A DNA stretch of 64,000 nt from JBGSQR01 sp964509295 (GTDB taxonomy: Bacteria; Desulfobacterota; Desulfuromonadia; Geobacterales; Pseudopelobacteraceae), in assembly GCA_964509295.1 (NCBI GenBank), contig CAZDWS010000001.1, positions 310,001-374,000 of the forward strand, in the 5' to 3' direction. A model generated the notes under the pieces. That model made no database searches. It saw only the letters and a list, made by a program, of their open reading frames with translations, and was not told the DNA's origin. How positions within the stretch are numbered: position 1 is the stretch's first letter; each line of letters begins with the position of its first letter. Shown here one piece after another: positions 8,713 through 17,618 of this stretch. A program made the translations under genes and the position numbers.

Positions 8713-9011
8713 TTGAGGCCACTTTCCGCCGTTACTTCTCCGAAAATGCTTTCTTCCAAAAGATCAGAGAGCTGACCGGAACGTTGTTGGAGTCCGCCAA
8801 ACTACTCTATATGGTCATGTCAAAGGAAAACACTCCTGTCGGCGTAAAGCTGGCTATTGTTGCCGCTCTTGGCTATCTCATCTGCCCGTTTGATGCGATT
8901 CCAGATTTTGTTCCGTTTGGTTACACTGATGATTTGGCAGCGTTGACCGCTCTGATCGCGTCCCTTGATAGTTACATCACCGACGATATGAGGCGGAAGG
9001 CAAAAATATAG
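8709..9011 (+). CDS. YkvA/DUF1232 family small membrane protein
   Basis: 100 residues from ATG 8709, overlapping the previous stop as ATGA. The centre matches the DUF1232 core: a hydrophobic helix (VKLAIVAALGYLICP) followed by PFDAIPDFVPFGYTDD, with the typical D-x-I-P-D pattern. DUF1232 proteins are small membrane-associated proteins of unknown role, common in chromosomes and mobile elements. A terminator with a UUCG loop follows at 9045-9066. Confidence 0.8.
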   Translation: MIEATFRRYFSENAFFQKIRELTGTLLESAKLLYMVMSKENTPVGVKLAIVAALGYLICPFDAIPDFVPFGYTDDLAALTALIASLDSYITDDMRRKAKI

Positions 9012-9041
9012 CAGTGGTGACAGGCTGCAATAAATTAAACA

Positions 9042-9075
9042 GTGGGCCCATGCTTCGGCATGGGCCTTTCTCTTT
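9042..9075 (+). terminator. Hairpin terminator with UUCG loop
   Basis: Perfect nine-base stem GGCCCATGC / GCATGGGCC (9045-9053 and 9058-9066) closed by a C(UUCG)G tetraloop, followed by TTTCTCTTT. A very stable terminator after the YkvA-like gene. Confidence 0.85.
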
Positions 9076-9090
9076 CTGGAGGAATCAATT

Positions 9091-9357
9091 ATGCAAAATA
9101 CCACAAATGAAATAGTAACCACACTGATTGCCAAACTTCCTGACCCCACAGAGATTATTTATACAATCACCATGCGGGATCTTGTATCTGCCATTGTCCG
9201 ACGAATCGGTGTGGATGCCCTTGCTCTGACCGACAGTGATCTGCAACTTGCCCGTGATGAAGTACAAGCTGCCATTGGGCACCACTTGGACGAACGGGAG
9301 TTCATAGATATTGGACTTGATGCCTGGGAAATGGTCAGAAAGGTGGACGAACCATGA
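9091..9357 (+). CDS. Hypothetical protein
   Basis: 88 residues, with ribosome site GGAGGAATCAATT before ATG. The protein looks all-helical and acidic, with no known motif. Its stop overlaps the start of the next small gene (ATGA), so the two are coupled. Confidence 0.65.
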   Translation: MQNTTNEIVTTLIAKLPDPTEIIYTITMRDLVSAIVRRIGVDALALTDSDLQLARDEVQAAIGHHLDEREFIDIGLDAWEMVRKVDEP

Positions 9358-9506
9358 GAATCAAATCCACCAGTTTTGGGGTTCCTACCAATACGCTGAC
9401 AACCAAAAAAGAGCGGAAGATCAGCTTGAGGTGGCTAAACGTGGTACTGCCAGATAAAAAGGCTGCACAATTGGCAGCGGTGACAGGTGGACTCCATGAA
9501 CAGTGA
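9354..9506 (+). CDS. Small hypothetical protein, coupled to the gene before it
   Basis: 50 residues starting at ATG 9354 inside the stop of the preceding gene and ending inside the start of the radC-like gene. The sequence is basic in the first half (TTKKERKISLRW). The overlap on both sides supports that it is translated, but no homolog is recognised. It may serve only to couple translation. Confidence 0.5.
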   Translation: MRIKSTSFGVPTNTLTTKKERKISLRWLNVVLPDKKAAQLAAVTGGLHEQ

Positions 9507-9963
9507 TATGAAAACGGTGCGCTTACGTTGCATCAAGCCTGTGTATAGTAGAGATGTAGTTTGTGAAAACGTACCCGCATATATAATCACTTCACGGTTC
9601 ACATCACCACAACAGGTGTATGAAATGTTCCGCGATCTGATCCGTGAAACAAAAGAAGTCTTCATTGCGCTGCATCTTGATGGAAAAAATCGAATCGTCT
9701 GTTTTGACAGGGTATCCGTTGGCAGTCTCAATCAAAGCATTGTCCATCCCAGGGAGGTATTCAAGTCGGCAATATTGTCATCAGCAGCAGCACTGATCCT
9801 GGTACACAATCATCCGACCGGTGACCCCGTTCCGAGTGCTGAGGACGTGGCGATCACCAAGCGGCTTTCAGAAGTGGGCGAATTGATCGGCATCCGGGTG
9901 CTGGATCATGTGATTGTGGGTGATGGTCAGTATAGTTCATTTGTTGAACGCGGAATACTCTGA
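9496..9963 (+). CDS. radC: RadC-family JAB/MPN domain protein
   Basis: 155 residues from ATG 9496 (GTG 9487 is an alternative with a weaker case). Contains the JAMM/JAB signature HNHPTGDPVPSAED, i.e. HxHx10D, a probable zinc site. Only the JAB domain is present, without the N-terminal HhH part of chromosomal RadC. Short RadC-like proteins of this sort are common in plasmids and islands, often near antirestriction genes. The biochemical role of the family is unsettled and the old link to DNA repair is not well supported. The sequence VLDHVIVGDGQYSSF near the end is also typical of the family. Confidence 0.9.
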   Translation: MNSDMKTVRLRCIKPVYSRDVVCENVPAYIITSRFTSPQQVYEMFRDLIRETKEVFIALHLDGKNRIVCFDRVSVGSLNQSIVHPREVFKSAILSSAAALILVHNHPTGDPVPSAEDVAITKRLSEVGELIGIRVLDHVIVGDGQYSSFVERGIL

Positions 9964-10133
9964 CTACTATTTTCGAGTCAGGAGCAGAAGGGATGCCGTA
10001 AAAGCTTACCAGCACTACCTGTGCCCGTTCACCCTACCTACCCCGGCAGAGATAAAGCAAGGCAAGGAAGTTCTCACATCGGCCTGCATTTTTCATAGAA
10101 CAAACTATTAGGGGCAAATGTTCCTAATTCTTA

Positions 10134-10175
10134 AAACCCGCCATGACAATTCTGTCGTGAGCGGGTTTTTCTATG
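10134..10175 (+). terminator. Terminator downstream of radC
   Basis: Hairpin with outer stem AAACCCGC / GCGGGTTT and inner pairs CATGACA / TGTCGTG, followed by TTTTTC. Typical Rho-independent form, about 170 bp after the radC stop. Confidence 0.75.
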
Positions 10176-10335
10176 TGGAGGCGGAGATGAAATTAAGCTT
10201 GAGTGGATAGCCCAAAATCTCTTTGTGGACCGACAAAGGACCGAGGTTTTGCTGACTCTGCGTGAAAGCCCATGCGGGACAACGCTGAGATCGGTTTGAC
10301 CACATGATTACATGACCAATGACCGGAAAATTTGT

Positions 10336-10376
10336 CTTTAGGGCGGGGGGAAACCTCCGCCCTTTCTTTATGCTTT
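10336..10376 (+). terminator. Hairpin before integrase (terminator or attenuator)
   Basis: Stem AGGGCGG/CCGCCCT around a GGGGAAACC loop region, followed by TTCTTTAT. It lies about 25 bp before the integrase start and could end read-through transcripts or attenuate integrase expression. Confidence 0.55.
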
Positions 10377-10400
10377 TTACCGGCAAACAGGAGATGGGTA

Positions 10401-11630
10401 ATGAAGAAAATCAGTAAAAAAGTAGAAGACAGGCAGTTTAGATTCAGCCATCGTCAAATAGACGCTCTTCAGCCACAGGATAGCGATTCAGCATCAGCCG
10501 TGGCCGAGTATACTGATATGGAGGTCGTTGGCTTAAAGTTGGCAGTAAGTAAGACGGGTCGTAAGTTTTTCTGGCATCGATACCGCTTTCGGGGGAAGAA
10601 GCGGATGATCAAACTGGGGGAGTATCCGAGTGTGAGCGTGGTTCAGGCACGGCAGATGGTCCATGAAAACAAGAACATGCTCGGTCATGATTTGGACCCT
10701 GCGGATGAGCGGAACAAACGGCGTAGTGTGCCGACACTGGCAGAATTTGCTTTCGACGAGTATTTACCCTATGCCATGCAACGCAAACGCTCATGGAAAG
10801 ATGATGAGTCAAAGCTCCGCCGCGATATCGGCCAGATGTTAGGAAAGATACAGCTCACTGAGATAACAACCCGTGACGTAATGAAACTCCATACCTCTGT
10901 TTGTAATCGCGCTTCACCAGCCACAGCGAACCGTTATCTGGTCCTGCTGACGCGTATGTTCAACTTGGCTATCCGGTGGGGGCACCTAAAGAAAAATCCA
11001 GCAACAGATGTCGAAAAATGTCCTGAGGCAGGGGCAAGAGAAAGGACTCTTTCCGGTGACGAGCTAACTCGGTTCCTGGCTGCCATTGATGAAGAGGGTG
11101 GCAAGAACACCGCAAACGCTCTGAAGCTCCTCCTCCTAACTGGGCTACGCAGCAAATCGGAGCTGTTCAGTCTGCCTTGGTCGGAGGTTGATCTCGATCG
11201 AGGCACGGTGCGCTTGCTACACACCAAGAACGGCAGAGTCAGGACTGTGGCACTTAACAGCGTTGCTATGGACCTGCTGAAGGCAATGAGTGCAGAGGCG
11301 TCCCCTGAGTGCCCTTGGGTGTTTCCGGCACGAACCGGCAATGGCCATTTGGTTGATATTCGCAAGCCGCTAAAGCGGGCGATGGTGAGGGCCGACCTGA
11401 AAGACCTCAGACCACACGACCTCCGTCGGTCATTTGGTTCACTGGCGGTGAATGCCGGTGTCGATATCTATCAGGTCATGGGGCTTCTCGGTCATTCTAG
11501 TGTGGCAGTGACGCAGCGTGTTTATGCCCATTTGCTACAAGGCACGCTCCGCAATGCCAGTGAGGTGGTGGCAAAGACTTTAGGGGAAGCAAGAGGGCGT
11601 AATCAGCCGAATAGAGAAGCGGTGCTGTAG
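10401..11630 (+). CDS. int: Tyrosine-type site-specific integrase
   Basis: 409 residues from ATG 10401, with CAGGAG seven bases upstream. The N-terminal part (about 40-100) has the arm-binding domain typical of phage P4-like integrases (GKKRMIKLGEYPSVSV). A core-binding domain and a catalytic domain follow. Catalytic residues seen: R in TGLRSKSE, K in TKNGRVR, H and R in HDLRR, H in LLGHSS, and the nucleophile Y in TQRVYAH. P4-like integrases usually insert at the 3' end of tRNA genes, which fits the tRNA-Lys and duplicated tRNA end at the right side of this island. It is about 10 kb from that tRNA, an unusual distance that suggests the defence genes were inserted later. Confidence 0.92.
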   Translation: MKKISKKVEDRQFRFSHRQIDALQPQDSDSASAVAEYTDMEVVGLKLAVSKTGRKFFWHRYRFRGKKRMIKLGEYPSVSVVQARQMVHENKNMLGHDLDPADERNKRRSVPTLAEFAFDEYLPYAMQRKRSWKDDESKLRRDIGQMLGKIQLTEITTRDVMKLHTSVCNRASPATANRYLVLLTRMFNLAIRWGHLKKNPATDVEKCPEAGARERTLSGDELTRFLAAIDEEGGKNTANALKLLLLTGLRSKSELFSLPWSEVDLDRGTVRLLHTKNGRVRTVALNSVAMDLLKAMSAEASPECPWVFPARTGNGHLVDIRKPLKRAMVRADLKDLRPHDLRRSFGSLAVNAGVDIYQVMGLLGHSSVAVTQRVYAHLLQGTLRNASEVVAKTLGEARGRNQPNREAVL

Positions 11631-11644
11631 AATAGAAATAGTGT

Positions 11645-11690
11645 GAAAAAACAAATGCCCTTCCGTGCTATGCGGAAGGGCATTTGTAAA
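11645..11690 (-). terminator. Strong bidirectional hairpin between integrase and TrlF-like gene
   Basis: Fifteen-base perfect stem ACAAATGCCCTTCCG / CGGAAGGGCATTTGT (11651-11665 and 11673-11687). On the minus strand a T run follows (complement of GAAAAAAC), so it ends the TrlF-like transcript; it also lies 20 bp after the integrase stop. Confidence 0.85.
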
Positions 11691-11752
11691 AGTGAAGCCA
11701 AATAATGTCAATGGCTTACAGATAAACTAGTTGTTACAATATATAGAAATCT

Positions 11753-14548
11753 TTAAATCTGCTTGTATCGCCTTGAACGCATGTCAAATGCTTGCTCACT
11801 ACCTTCCATTACATCACAAATTTCTTTTTTTACTTCAGGACGGTCAAGTGTACCATTACAATATACTTTAATTTTTTTGCTTTCAGAATTCATGGATAAA
11901 ACATACTCTGCATCGCCATTAACTGGAATATTTGCATTATGCGTTACGATTATTAATTGCCGATGCTCCTTAGCCTGCTTCAATCTATCAACTATTAACT
12001 CATAAACCAATCTGTTATCCAGGTCATCTTCCGGTTGATCAAGTATCAATGGAATATTACCATGAGCAAGAATTAGCGTGAGAATTGCGGTTGTTTTTTG
12101 TCCTGCGGATGCTGTTGCTAACGGCTTAAACACTGTTGTCCCAGATGGTTTGTATTTTATATCTATTTCATCTTCTGGATATATAAGTTCGATATCATCG
12201 ATTTGAGACTCAGACATTCCTTTTACAAGTTTGACAAAATAACTTGAAACTTCCACTGTTGGCTCATCTTTTCTAATCTTTCTGAATAAGTTAGTTATTT
12301 TGATGAGATTTTGTTCTACAATTCCGATGAAACACATATCAGTCAAAACCTCGATATCAGCATCAAAAGTTTTATCTCTTTGAATTACGGATCGCAATTT
12401 AGAAACAAAGTCGTTTTTGTTTCTAAAGGCGTTAATAGTAACTTTAACTTTATCATCTTGAAGTTTGGATTCAACAAACTGCTTGCGTAATGCTGTGATG
12501 TCTTTTGCTTTTTGAATATATGTATTTTTCAGTAAAGTTCTTTCTTGAATTTCGGTTTCTAGATTTGCTTCTTTAGTAATTATTATTGTAAGATCTAATT
12601 CTTTTAGAGTCTTAGCTTCTGTTAGACTTTCAAAGTTAGAAATATCATCTATACCCTGGGCTTCTAACTCTATTTTTTTAGCATCGAATTCACTTTTATT
12701 TAATTCGTATGCTGTTTTCCATTCTGTTGTTGATAATGCTGCTTCAAATTTGCTTCTTAGCTGTTCAGCATCGGCCTTAACTTTAATTAAATCTGCTTTT
12801 ATCTTTTGAAAACCTTCGAGAACTAAATCAGCTTGCGCTTTCACTCCTTCTGCCTGCTTAACATCGAAAGTGGAATAGTCGATGTCAGGTAAATCAATTC
12901 CATCAATAATTTTTGATAGATTATTTTCTCTATTCCTGGCGTGTTCTACAAATTCCTTAATAATGCTTTCTTGAGATGTAAAATTTTCTTTAGCTGTAAG
13001 TAGACCAGCTATTCCGCTTTTATGGAATATTTTAATCCGATCGTCAATATCGGTTATTTCTGTTTGTAATTTCCCTTTGCCTTTAATTTCTTGTTGAATA
13101 GTCCTGATAGAAGCTGATTTTTCAAAAAACGACCTTTTAGTGACTTCCATGCTGTTTTTTATCTCTTCGAGTTCAGGAATTGCCTTGTCAATTCTATCTT
13201 TAAGTGAATTTGGTTCTTGTGCGACTTCGTATATCTGCTTTTGTGAATATTGTTCAAACTCAAAAAAATCAAGGTATCCATCTAATTCTACTGCGATCCA
13301 TGACGCTGTTTCAGAATCATACTTATTAAGCATAATTTTCTGATTTACGGAATCAGATATTTCTGATGCTGATATTTTATACAGTATGTTGTTTCTGACG
13401 AACTCCACATCAATTGTACTTGCGTCTTTCAGGACTCCTTTTTGAGTTTTACTGTCAAATAATTTATAAAATTCATCATGATTCTCTTTAATATCACGGA
13501 GATCACGAATGTCATCTGTACGATTGAATACACCTCTTATGAACCTTAAAATGCTCGACTTCCCACTTCCACGACCACCTATAATAGTTGTCAGCTGTGG
13601 ACTCAGATCTATTTTCAAAACCTCTGCGTCTTCGGTAAATATACCGTTTGAGATAGAGATAGATTTTATCCAGAGATCTGGTGTTTTGTAAGGCTTATTT
13701 GTTGATAAAAATTCACTTTTTACCCTAAAGTCCGGCAACAAAAAAGCCTGTCGTAATCCCTCAAGAGTAGGCTTTTCATCCATCTTAATCCATGTATAGT
13801 GATTTCCAATGCCATTAAGACCGTGCTTGGGACTTTGCGGATCGTGGGGGTTATCTGAAAACGTTGTAATTGCTAACTTTTTCTCAATAGCTTTTTTGAC
13901 CGGCTTATGCCAATCAGCCATAATAGTAAAATCTATTGGAGGAGTGGGGTTGTTGTAAAAGTCATTTAAATACGCTTTAAGTACATTGTTGTTATTAGTT
14001 TGTAATGCAACGTCTGTAAATTGTTGGTGAACAACCTGCGCTGAATTGATGTATGGTAAGTCGAATAACGTTTTGAGGTTTTCATTACTGATTGAGTACA
14101 AACCATTGAAATCATCGATATGTGCTGGAATGATTATGGCACCTTCGCTGTTTGCTCTATCCACAATTTCAAAAATTGATTGAGTGGTACTAGCTAATTT
14201 GTCGGCAAACATCGCTCGATCGATTCCGCATTTAATGATAAAATCGTTAACAAATTCTGTGGTTTTATCTACATTAAAAAGTATAAGCAGGTGGATTTTA
14301 GATGTATCACAGGATATTTCAACACCAGGATAGACAACAAGGGGTGTACCCACCGCTGCCTCTTTAATGGCATCAATCCATGAGCCTGTATTGTGATCCG
14401 TAACAGCTACACAATCTAAACCTTGTTCAATAGCCCTTGCCACCCATTGAGCGGCCGTAACCGTTTTATCATAGAAACACTGGCTTGCAGGGGTATGTAG
14501 GTGTAGGTCGCATTTGAACCATCTTGTACCTTTAAATTCAATGCTCAT
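11753..14548 (-). CDS. TrlF-like PHP-domain and SMC-type ATPase (putative defence protein)
   Basis: 931 residues. The N-terminal 300 form a PHP metal-dependent hydrolase domain: CDLHLHTP with D14, H16, H18, then VTDHN, GVEIS and PAHID. A long ATPase follows: Walker A GGRGSGKSS near residue 320, a coiled-coil region about 430-700, an ABC-like signature (ASAGQKTTA) near 820 and Walker B LILDQPEDDLDN near 838, then THNANI. This layout matches proteins named TrlF-family AAA-like ATPase, single-gene systems often found in defence islands. The PHP part would supply nuclease or phosphatase activity gated by the ATPase; that mechanism is inference. Base composition is AT-rich compared with the integrase side, so it was probably acquired separately. 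No partner gene is adjacent. Confidence 0.85.
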   Translation of the reverse strand: MSIEFKGTRWFKCDLHLHTPASQCFYDKTVTAAQWVARAIEQGLDCVAVTDHNTGSWIDAIKEAAVGTPLVVYPGVEISCDTSKIHLLILFNVDKTTEFVNDFIIKCGIDRAMFADKLASTTQSIFEIVDRANSEGAIIIPAHIDDFNGLYSISNENLKTLFDLPYINSAQVVHQQFTDVALQTNNNNVLKAYLNDFYNNPTPPIDFTIMADWHKPVKKAIEKKLAITTFSDNPHDPQSPKHGLNGIGNHYTWIKMDEKPTLEGLRQAFLLPDFRVKSEFLSTNKPYKTPDLWIKSISISNGIFTEDAEVLKIDLSPQLTTIIGGRGSGKSSILRFIRGVFNRTDDIRDLRDIKENHDEFYKLFDSKTQKGVLKDASTIDVEFVRNNILYKISASEISDSVNQKIMLNKYDSETASWIAVELDGYLDFFEFEQYSQKQIYEVAQEPNSLKDRIDKAIPELEEIKNSMEVTKRSFFEKSASIRTIQQEIKGKGKLQTEITDIDDRIKIFHKSGIAGLLTAKENFTSQESIIKEFVEHARNRENNLSKIIDGIDLPDIDYSTFDVKQAEGVKAQADLVLEGFQKIKADLIKVKADAEQLRSKFEAALSTTEWKTAYELNKSEFDAKKIELEAQGIDDISNFESLTEAKTLKELDLTIIITKEANLETEIQERTLLKNTYIQKAKDITALRKQFVESKLQDDKVKVTINAFRNKNDFVSKLRSVIQRDKTFDADIEVLTDMCFIGIVEQNLIKITNLFRKIRKDEPTVEVSSYFVKLVKGMSESQIDDIELIYPEDEIDIKYKPSGTTVFKPLATASAGQKTTAILTLILAHGNIPLILDQPEDDLDNRLVYELIVDRLKQAKEHRQLIIVTHNANIPVNGDAEYVLSMNSESKKIKVYCNGTLDRPEVKKEICDVMEGSEQAFDMRSRRYKQI

Positions 14549-15229
14549 TTAGTAAATCGCTCCTGGTGTCTTTGATCGTGCAATAACTGTTTTCCAAGTT
14601 GATAGGCTCTATGACCTACTTAGAAATTATCTCTGACATAGGTGTCTCCAAATGTATATTGCTTAGTTAATAATCATGCAGAATATAGTCGTATATCGCA
14701 GCCCCTTCAATTTAAAAATATTAGGATTTGTATATTTATGTCATACCCAAGCTTAACCATAAGATATTATACGCTTAATTACATTTTACGTAATAAGTAG
14801 CTGTAATTATTATTTGTACTAAAACTAAATAGGTACGTGTATAAAATTTACAGATAGTCCCGTTGTACTTCATCCAGTACACCGAATGTGTACTCCAACA
14901 GCTGGATATTCTGAAGTCCATATCCTTTTTATGCTCGCAAGACCTCTGCGCTCACAAGTGATCACAGAGGGTTGATGCAATGAAAATTTCAGCTACAAGT
15001 CCCACCCTACTCATTATTTTTACAAAAAACATACGATATTAAACAAGTTGGCTCTTCAATTATTATTTATTTAATGGTACGTTACGCCACAAGCAAATCT
15101 TAGTCTAATCGGCTGATTAAACAATAAACCGAAATAACCGACTTCATCACACCTCCGGTTATTCAATGTCCTGATCTTTATTAGCATTTTATATATGTAA
15201 TAGATTTCATAAATATTTGGGGTGAAATA
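14549..15229. promoter_or_regulatory. AT-rich divergent intergenic region in defence cargo
   Basis: 681 bp between the TrlF-like and McrB-like genes. No coding region is supported. It carries an imperfect hairpin with arms CCTCTGCGCTCAC / GTGATCACAGAGG at 14943-14970 and many AT-rich stretches able to serve as promoters for both divergent genes. Its length could hold remnants of a lost gene or a small RNA, but none can be shown. Confidence 0.5.
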
Positions 15230-16357
15230 GTGGCTGATAAATCAGTTCGAGTAAATAAAATCCTACCATTTCCTAAACGCTTGATTGCAGACCCTAATAT
15301 CTGTGAAAAAATAGACGGGTTATGGGAATATGATAAGAAATTTCTTATACTTTCCGGGCCACCAGGTGTTGGTAAAACACATACTGCAGAGGACTATATC
15401 TATAAAAAGGTTGAGAAACTCTCATCGCATATTACCATTGATGCAACACGCTTATCTACACTCTTTCCTGATTTCCGAACTAAAGTATACTCCAGCGAAG
15501 AGATCAGAAAAGTTCTGCAGGAATTAAATGTAAAATTTGTCTGGGATTTAGTCGTGTTACATCCTCAATACTCCTACGAAGACCTTATTCGAGGTTATAA
15601 GGTATTTCCTCTAGAAAACAGCTCAACACTTAAAGTTAGAGAAGGAGTCTTAGGATTTATTTCTAGAGTAGTTTCTGAATTGGAACAGTTAGAAGGAGCC
15701 CAGAAAGATCCTCAAGGTGTATTGATTTTAGATGAGATCAATAGAGCACCTATTGGGCAATTATTTGGAGAAGCTATTTATGCGTTAGACCGTCGTGGAG
15801 AAAAAACAACAACACCTTACGAATTAGAAAATTACGGTAACTCTATTTCTATTCCTAAGTCAATTATGTTGTTGGGTACTATGAATTCAATTGATAGAGC
15901 CATATCGGGTTTTGACTATGCTTTACGCCGAAGATTCTCAAGTATAACTATCTCTTCAAGCGAAAAGGCGGTTGAAGAATCATGGAAGGATTTGGAATCA
16001 GAAGTCTCAAATATCGGTCCTAAGCTTTATGAAATATTAAAAACTTTAATTATGACATCTGATCAGATTGGTACAATTCCTAAAAAAGAGTTAGTTCTTG
16101 GGCACGCATATTTTATCCCTCCCCATAAACATAAAAGCAATTCATCAAACGTAATCAAATGGATCGTATTCTCATATTTATATCAGATTATTCCAACATT
16201 AGTTGATTACATAGAACAGGGAATTTTGGAATATGCACCGGAGCAATTATCAAAAATACCAATGGGCGATATTATAAGCGGGACTACAGATCTCTATAAT
16301 GTCGATGAATCTCAAATTGAAGCTGATTTTATAAAGTTTTTCAATGATCAACCCTAA
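15230..16357 (+). CDS. McrB-like AAA+ GTPase/ATPase of a McrBC-type restriction system
   Basis: 375 residues starting at GTG 15230 with GGGGTG a few bases upstream. AAA+ motor of the McrB family: Walker A GPPGVGKT (residues 43-50), Walker B VLILDEINR (about 163-171), and FDYALRRRF (about 228-236), which is typical of McrB and its kin. E. coli McrB binds modified DNA through an N-terminal domain and uses GTP to drive McrC. Here the protein starts almost at the AAA+ domain and lacks an N-terminal DNA-recognition domain, so target choice must come from the partner or another domain. The stop overlaps the start of the McrC-like gene by 14 bases, so the two are coupled. Confidence 0.85.
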   Translation: MADKSVRVNKILPFPKRLIADPNICEKIDGLWEYDKKFLILSGPPGVGKTHTAEDYIYKKVEKLSSHITIDATRLSTLFPDFRTKVYSSEEIRKVLQELNVKFVWDLVVLHPQYSYEDLIRGYKVFPLENSSTLKVREGVLGFISRVVSELEQLEGAQKDPQGVLILDEINRAPIGQLFGEAIYALDRRGEKTTTPYELENYGNSISIPKSIMLLGTMNSIDRAISGFDYALRRRFSSITISSSEKAVEESWKDLESEVSNIGPKLYEILKTLIMTSDQIGTIPKKELVLGHAYFIPPHKHKSNSSNVIKWIVFSYLYQIIPTLVDYIEQGILEYAPEQLSKIPMGDIISGTTDLYNVDESQIEADFIKFFNDQP

Positions 16358-17618
16358 AGCGACCCTATTACAAATAGGCGTCAAGTCAGATGCTTATGAT
16401 CAGAATATGGAAAAGATTAGAGATTTACTTCTCAATTGTTCTGGAGATGTACGTAAAAAAATTTGTAAAATTTATGGTTTTAAAATTGAAATGTCTGGAG
16501 ATGAACTTTTAATTTACCACGATGGCAAAACGGTGGGATCCGGACAAATACTAATAAATGGAATAAAAAATACGTTTGAGATTTACCCAAAAAATGATGG
16601 GTTAAAAATTAACGAGATGGTGTCATATTTCGAAAATGGAATAAAAAATTATGGAGCTATTCACAATTTTTACCACCAAGGAGTTGAGTCTAAATTAGGT
16701 GATTATAGTTTTTCCTTTCTTATTGGTCTTCTTGCAGAGATAAGCTCATTCGGGACTCATTTTTTCAACATTTATTCAACTAGAAAAAAAATAATTTCTC
16801 CTGGTAAACCACGTGGAAGAATTGACCAAATAGCATTTGTAAAAGACCAACTCGCTGGGAAACATAATATATTTGCGTGTGAGGTTCTCGACAATAAACA
16901 ACTTAGACAATTTGCTACTGTTTTTTATTTTACGGCGATGTCAATTGTAAATGACCTCAACCAGATATCCTCCTCAAATGTGTTCAAAGGGCTCGATGTT
17001 GTACGGTTAAAAAAAATCGTATCAAACCGGTTAAGACCCTATGTGGTTGAAGGATTTAGTCGCCAGTTAATAACTAGGCTATCAAAGCCACCTTATCCTT
17101 TTGGAGTGAAAGAATTATTTATTAGGTGTCTTAAGTATTGGACCGGGAAAGGACAGATATCTGCAGCATCGAATTTATCTTCAATGCGTTTTTCTGGATT
17201 TAGCCTTCGTCTAAATGATCTTTTTGAAGATTATGTAGGACTTGTTTTTGACAAAGTTATTAAAAAAGAAAAAATTTCTGGAGCAGAATTCCGATTTTCT
17301 AAAGATTTGACAGAGGATAGAAGTCTTAAACCAGACCATATATTTATTGATGATAACGAAAAGAAACTCTACATAATTGAAGTCAAATATAGTAATAAAG
17401 TTGCGGTAAGGGAGCATGTTTCCCAATTAATATCATATCTTGATTACAAATATGATAAATGGCCTAATTATGAAAAATTTGGTTTTTTGGTTTATCCTGA
17501 TGATAAAGTCTCTTGTGAAACTTTAGATGAGTTCAATCATAAAATGAAAATATGTAAATTAAACTCTATTATTGATAAATCGTGCAATTTAATAGACAGT
17601 GAAATTAAATTTCTCTAG
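16344..17618 (+). CDS. McrC-like nuclease subunit
   Basis: 424 residues, overlapping the McrB-like gene. The C-terminal part has the McrC pattern LNDLFEDYV (near residue 289) and a PD-(D/E)xK nuclease core: D in KPDHIF (near 329), then IIEVKYSN (ExK near 348-350). Together with McrB it would form a DNA-cleaving, nucleotide-driven restriction complex. The N-terminal 250 residues are unlike any domain I know and may carry target recognition, since McrB here lacks such a domain. Convergent with the next gene, which overlaps its end by 14 bases. Confidence 0.8.
   Translation: MINPKATLLQIGVKSDAYDQNMEKIRDLLLNCSGDVRKKICKIYGFKIEMSGDELLIYHDGKTVGSGQILINGIKNTFEIYPKNDGLKINEMVSYFENGIKNYGAIHNFYHQGVESKLGDYSFSFLIGLLAEISSFGTHFFNIYSTRKKIISPGKPRGRIDQIAFVKDQLAGKHNIFACEVLDNKQLRQFATVFYFTAMSIVNDLNQISSSNVFKGLDVVRLKKIVSNRLRPYVVEGFSRQLITRLSKPPYPFGVKELFIRCLKYWTGKGQISAASNLSSMRFSGFSLRLNDLFEDYVGLVFDKVIKKEKISGAEFRFSKDLTEDRSLKPDHIFIDDNEKKLYIIEVKYSNKVAVREHVSQLISYLDYKYDKWPNYEKFGFLVYPDDKVSCETLDEFNHKMKICKLNSIIDKSCNLIDSEIKFL

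Larger units (their letters stand above)
9964..10400. other. Intergenic region upstream of the integrase
   Basis: 437 bp without a convincing gene. It holds a terminator at about 10134-10172 and a second hairpin at about 10338-10372 just before the integrase. Between them are GACCGACAAAGGACCGAGG and CATGATTACATGACCAATGACCGG, repeats of GACC(G) that could be recombination or regulatory sites. A 65-codon frame from 9914 starts inside radC and lacks a ribosome site, so it is not called. Confidence 0.4.

Noticed and set aside
9914..10111. 65-codon frame across the radC end
   Set aside because: Starts inside radC in another frame without ribosome site, and no coupling signal; treated as chance.
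14943..14970. Imperfect hairpin in the divergent defence region taken as small RNA or terminator
   Set aside because: No T run and no promoter pairing; kept only as an intergenic note.
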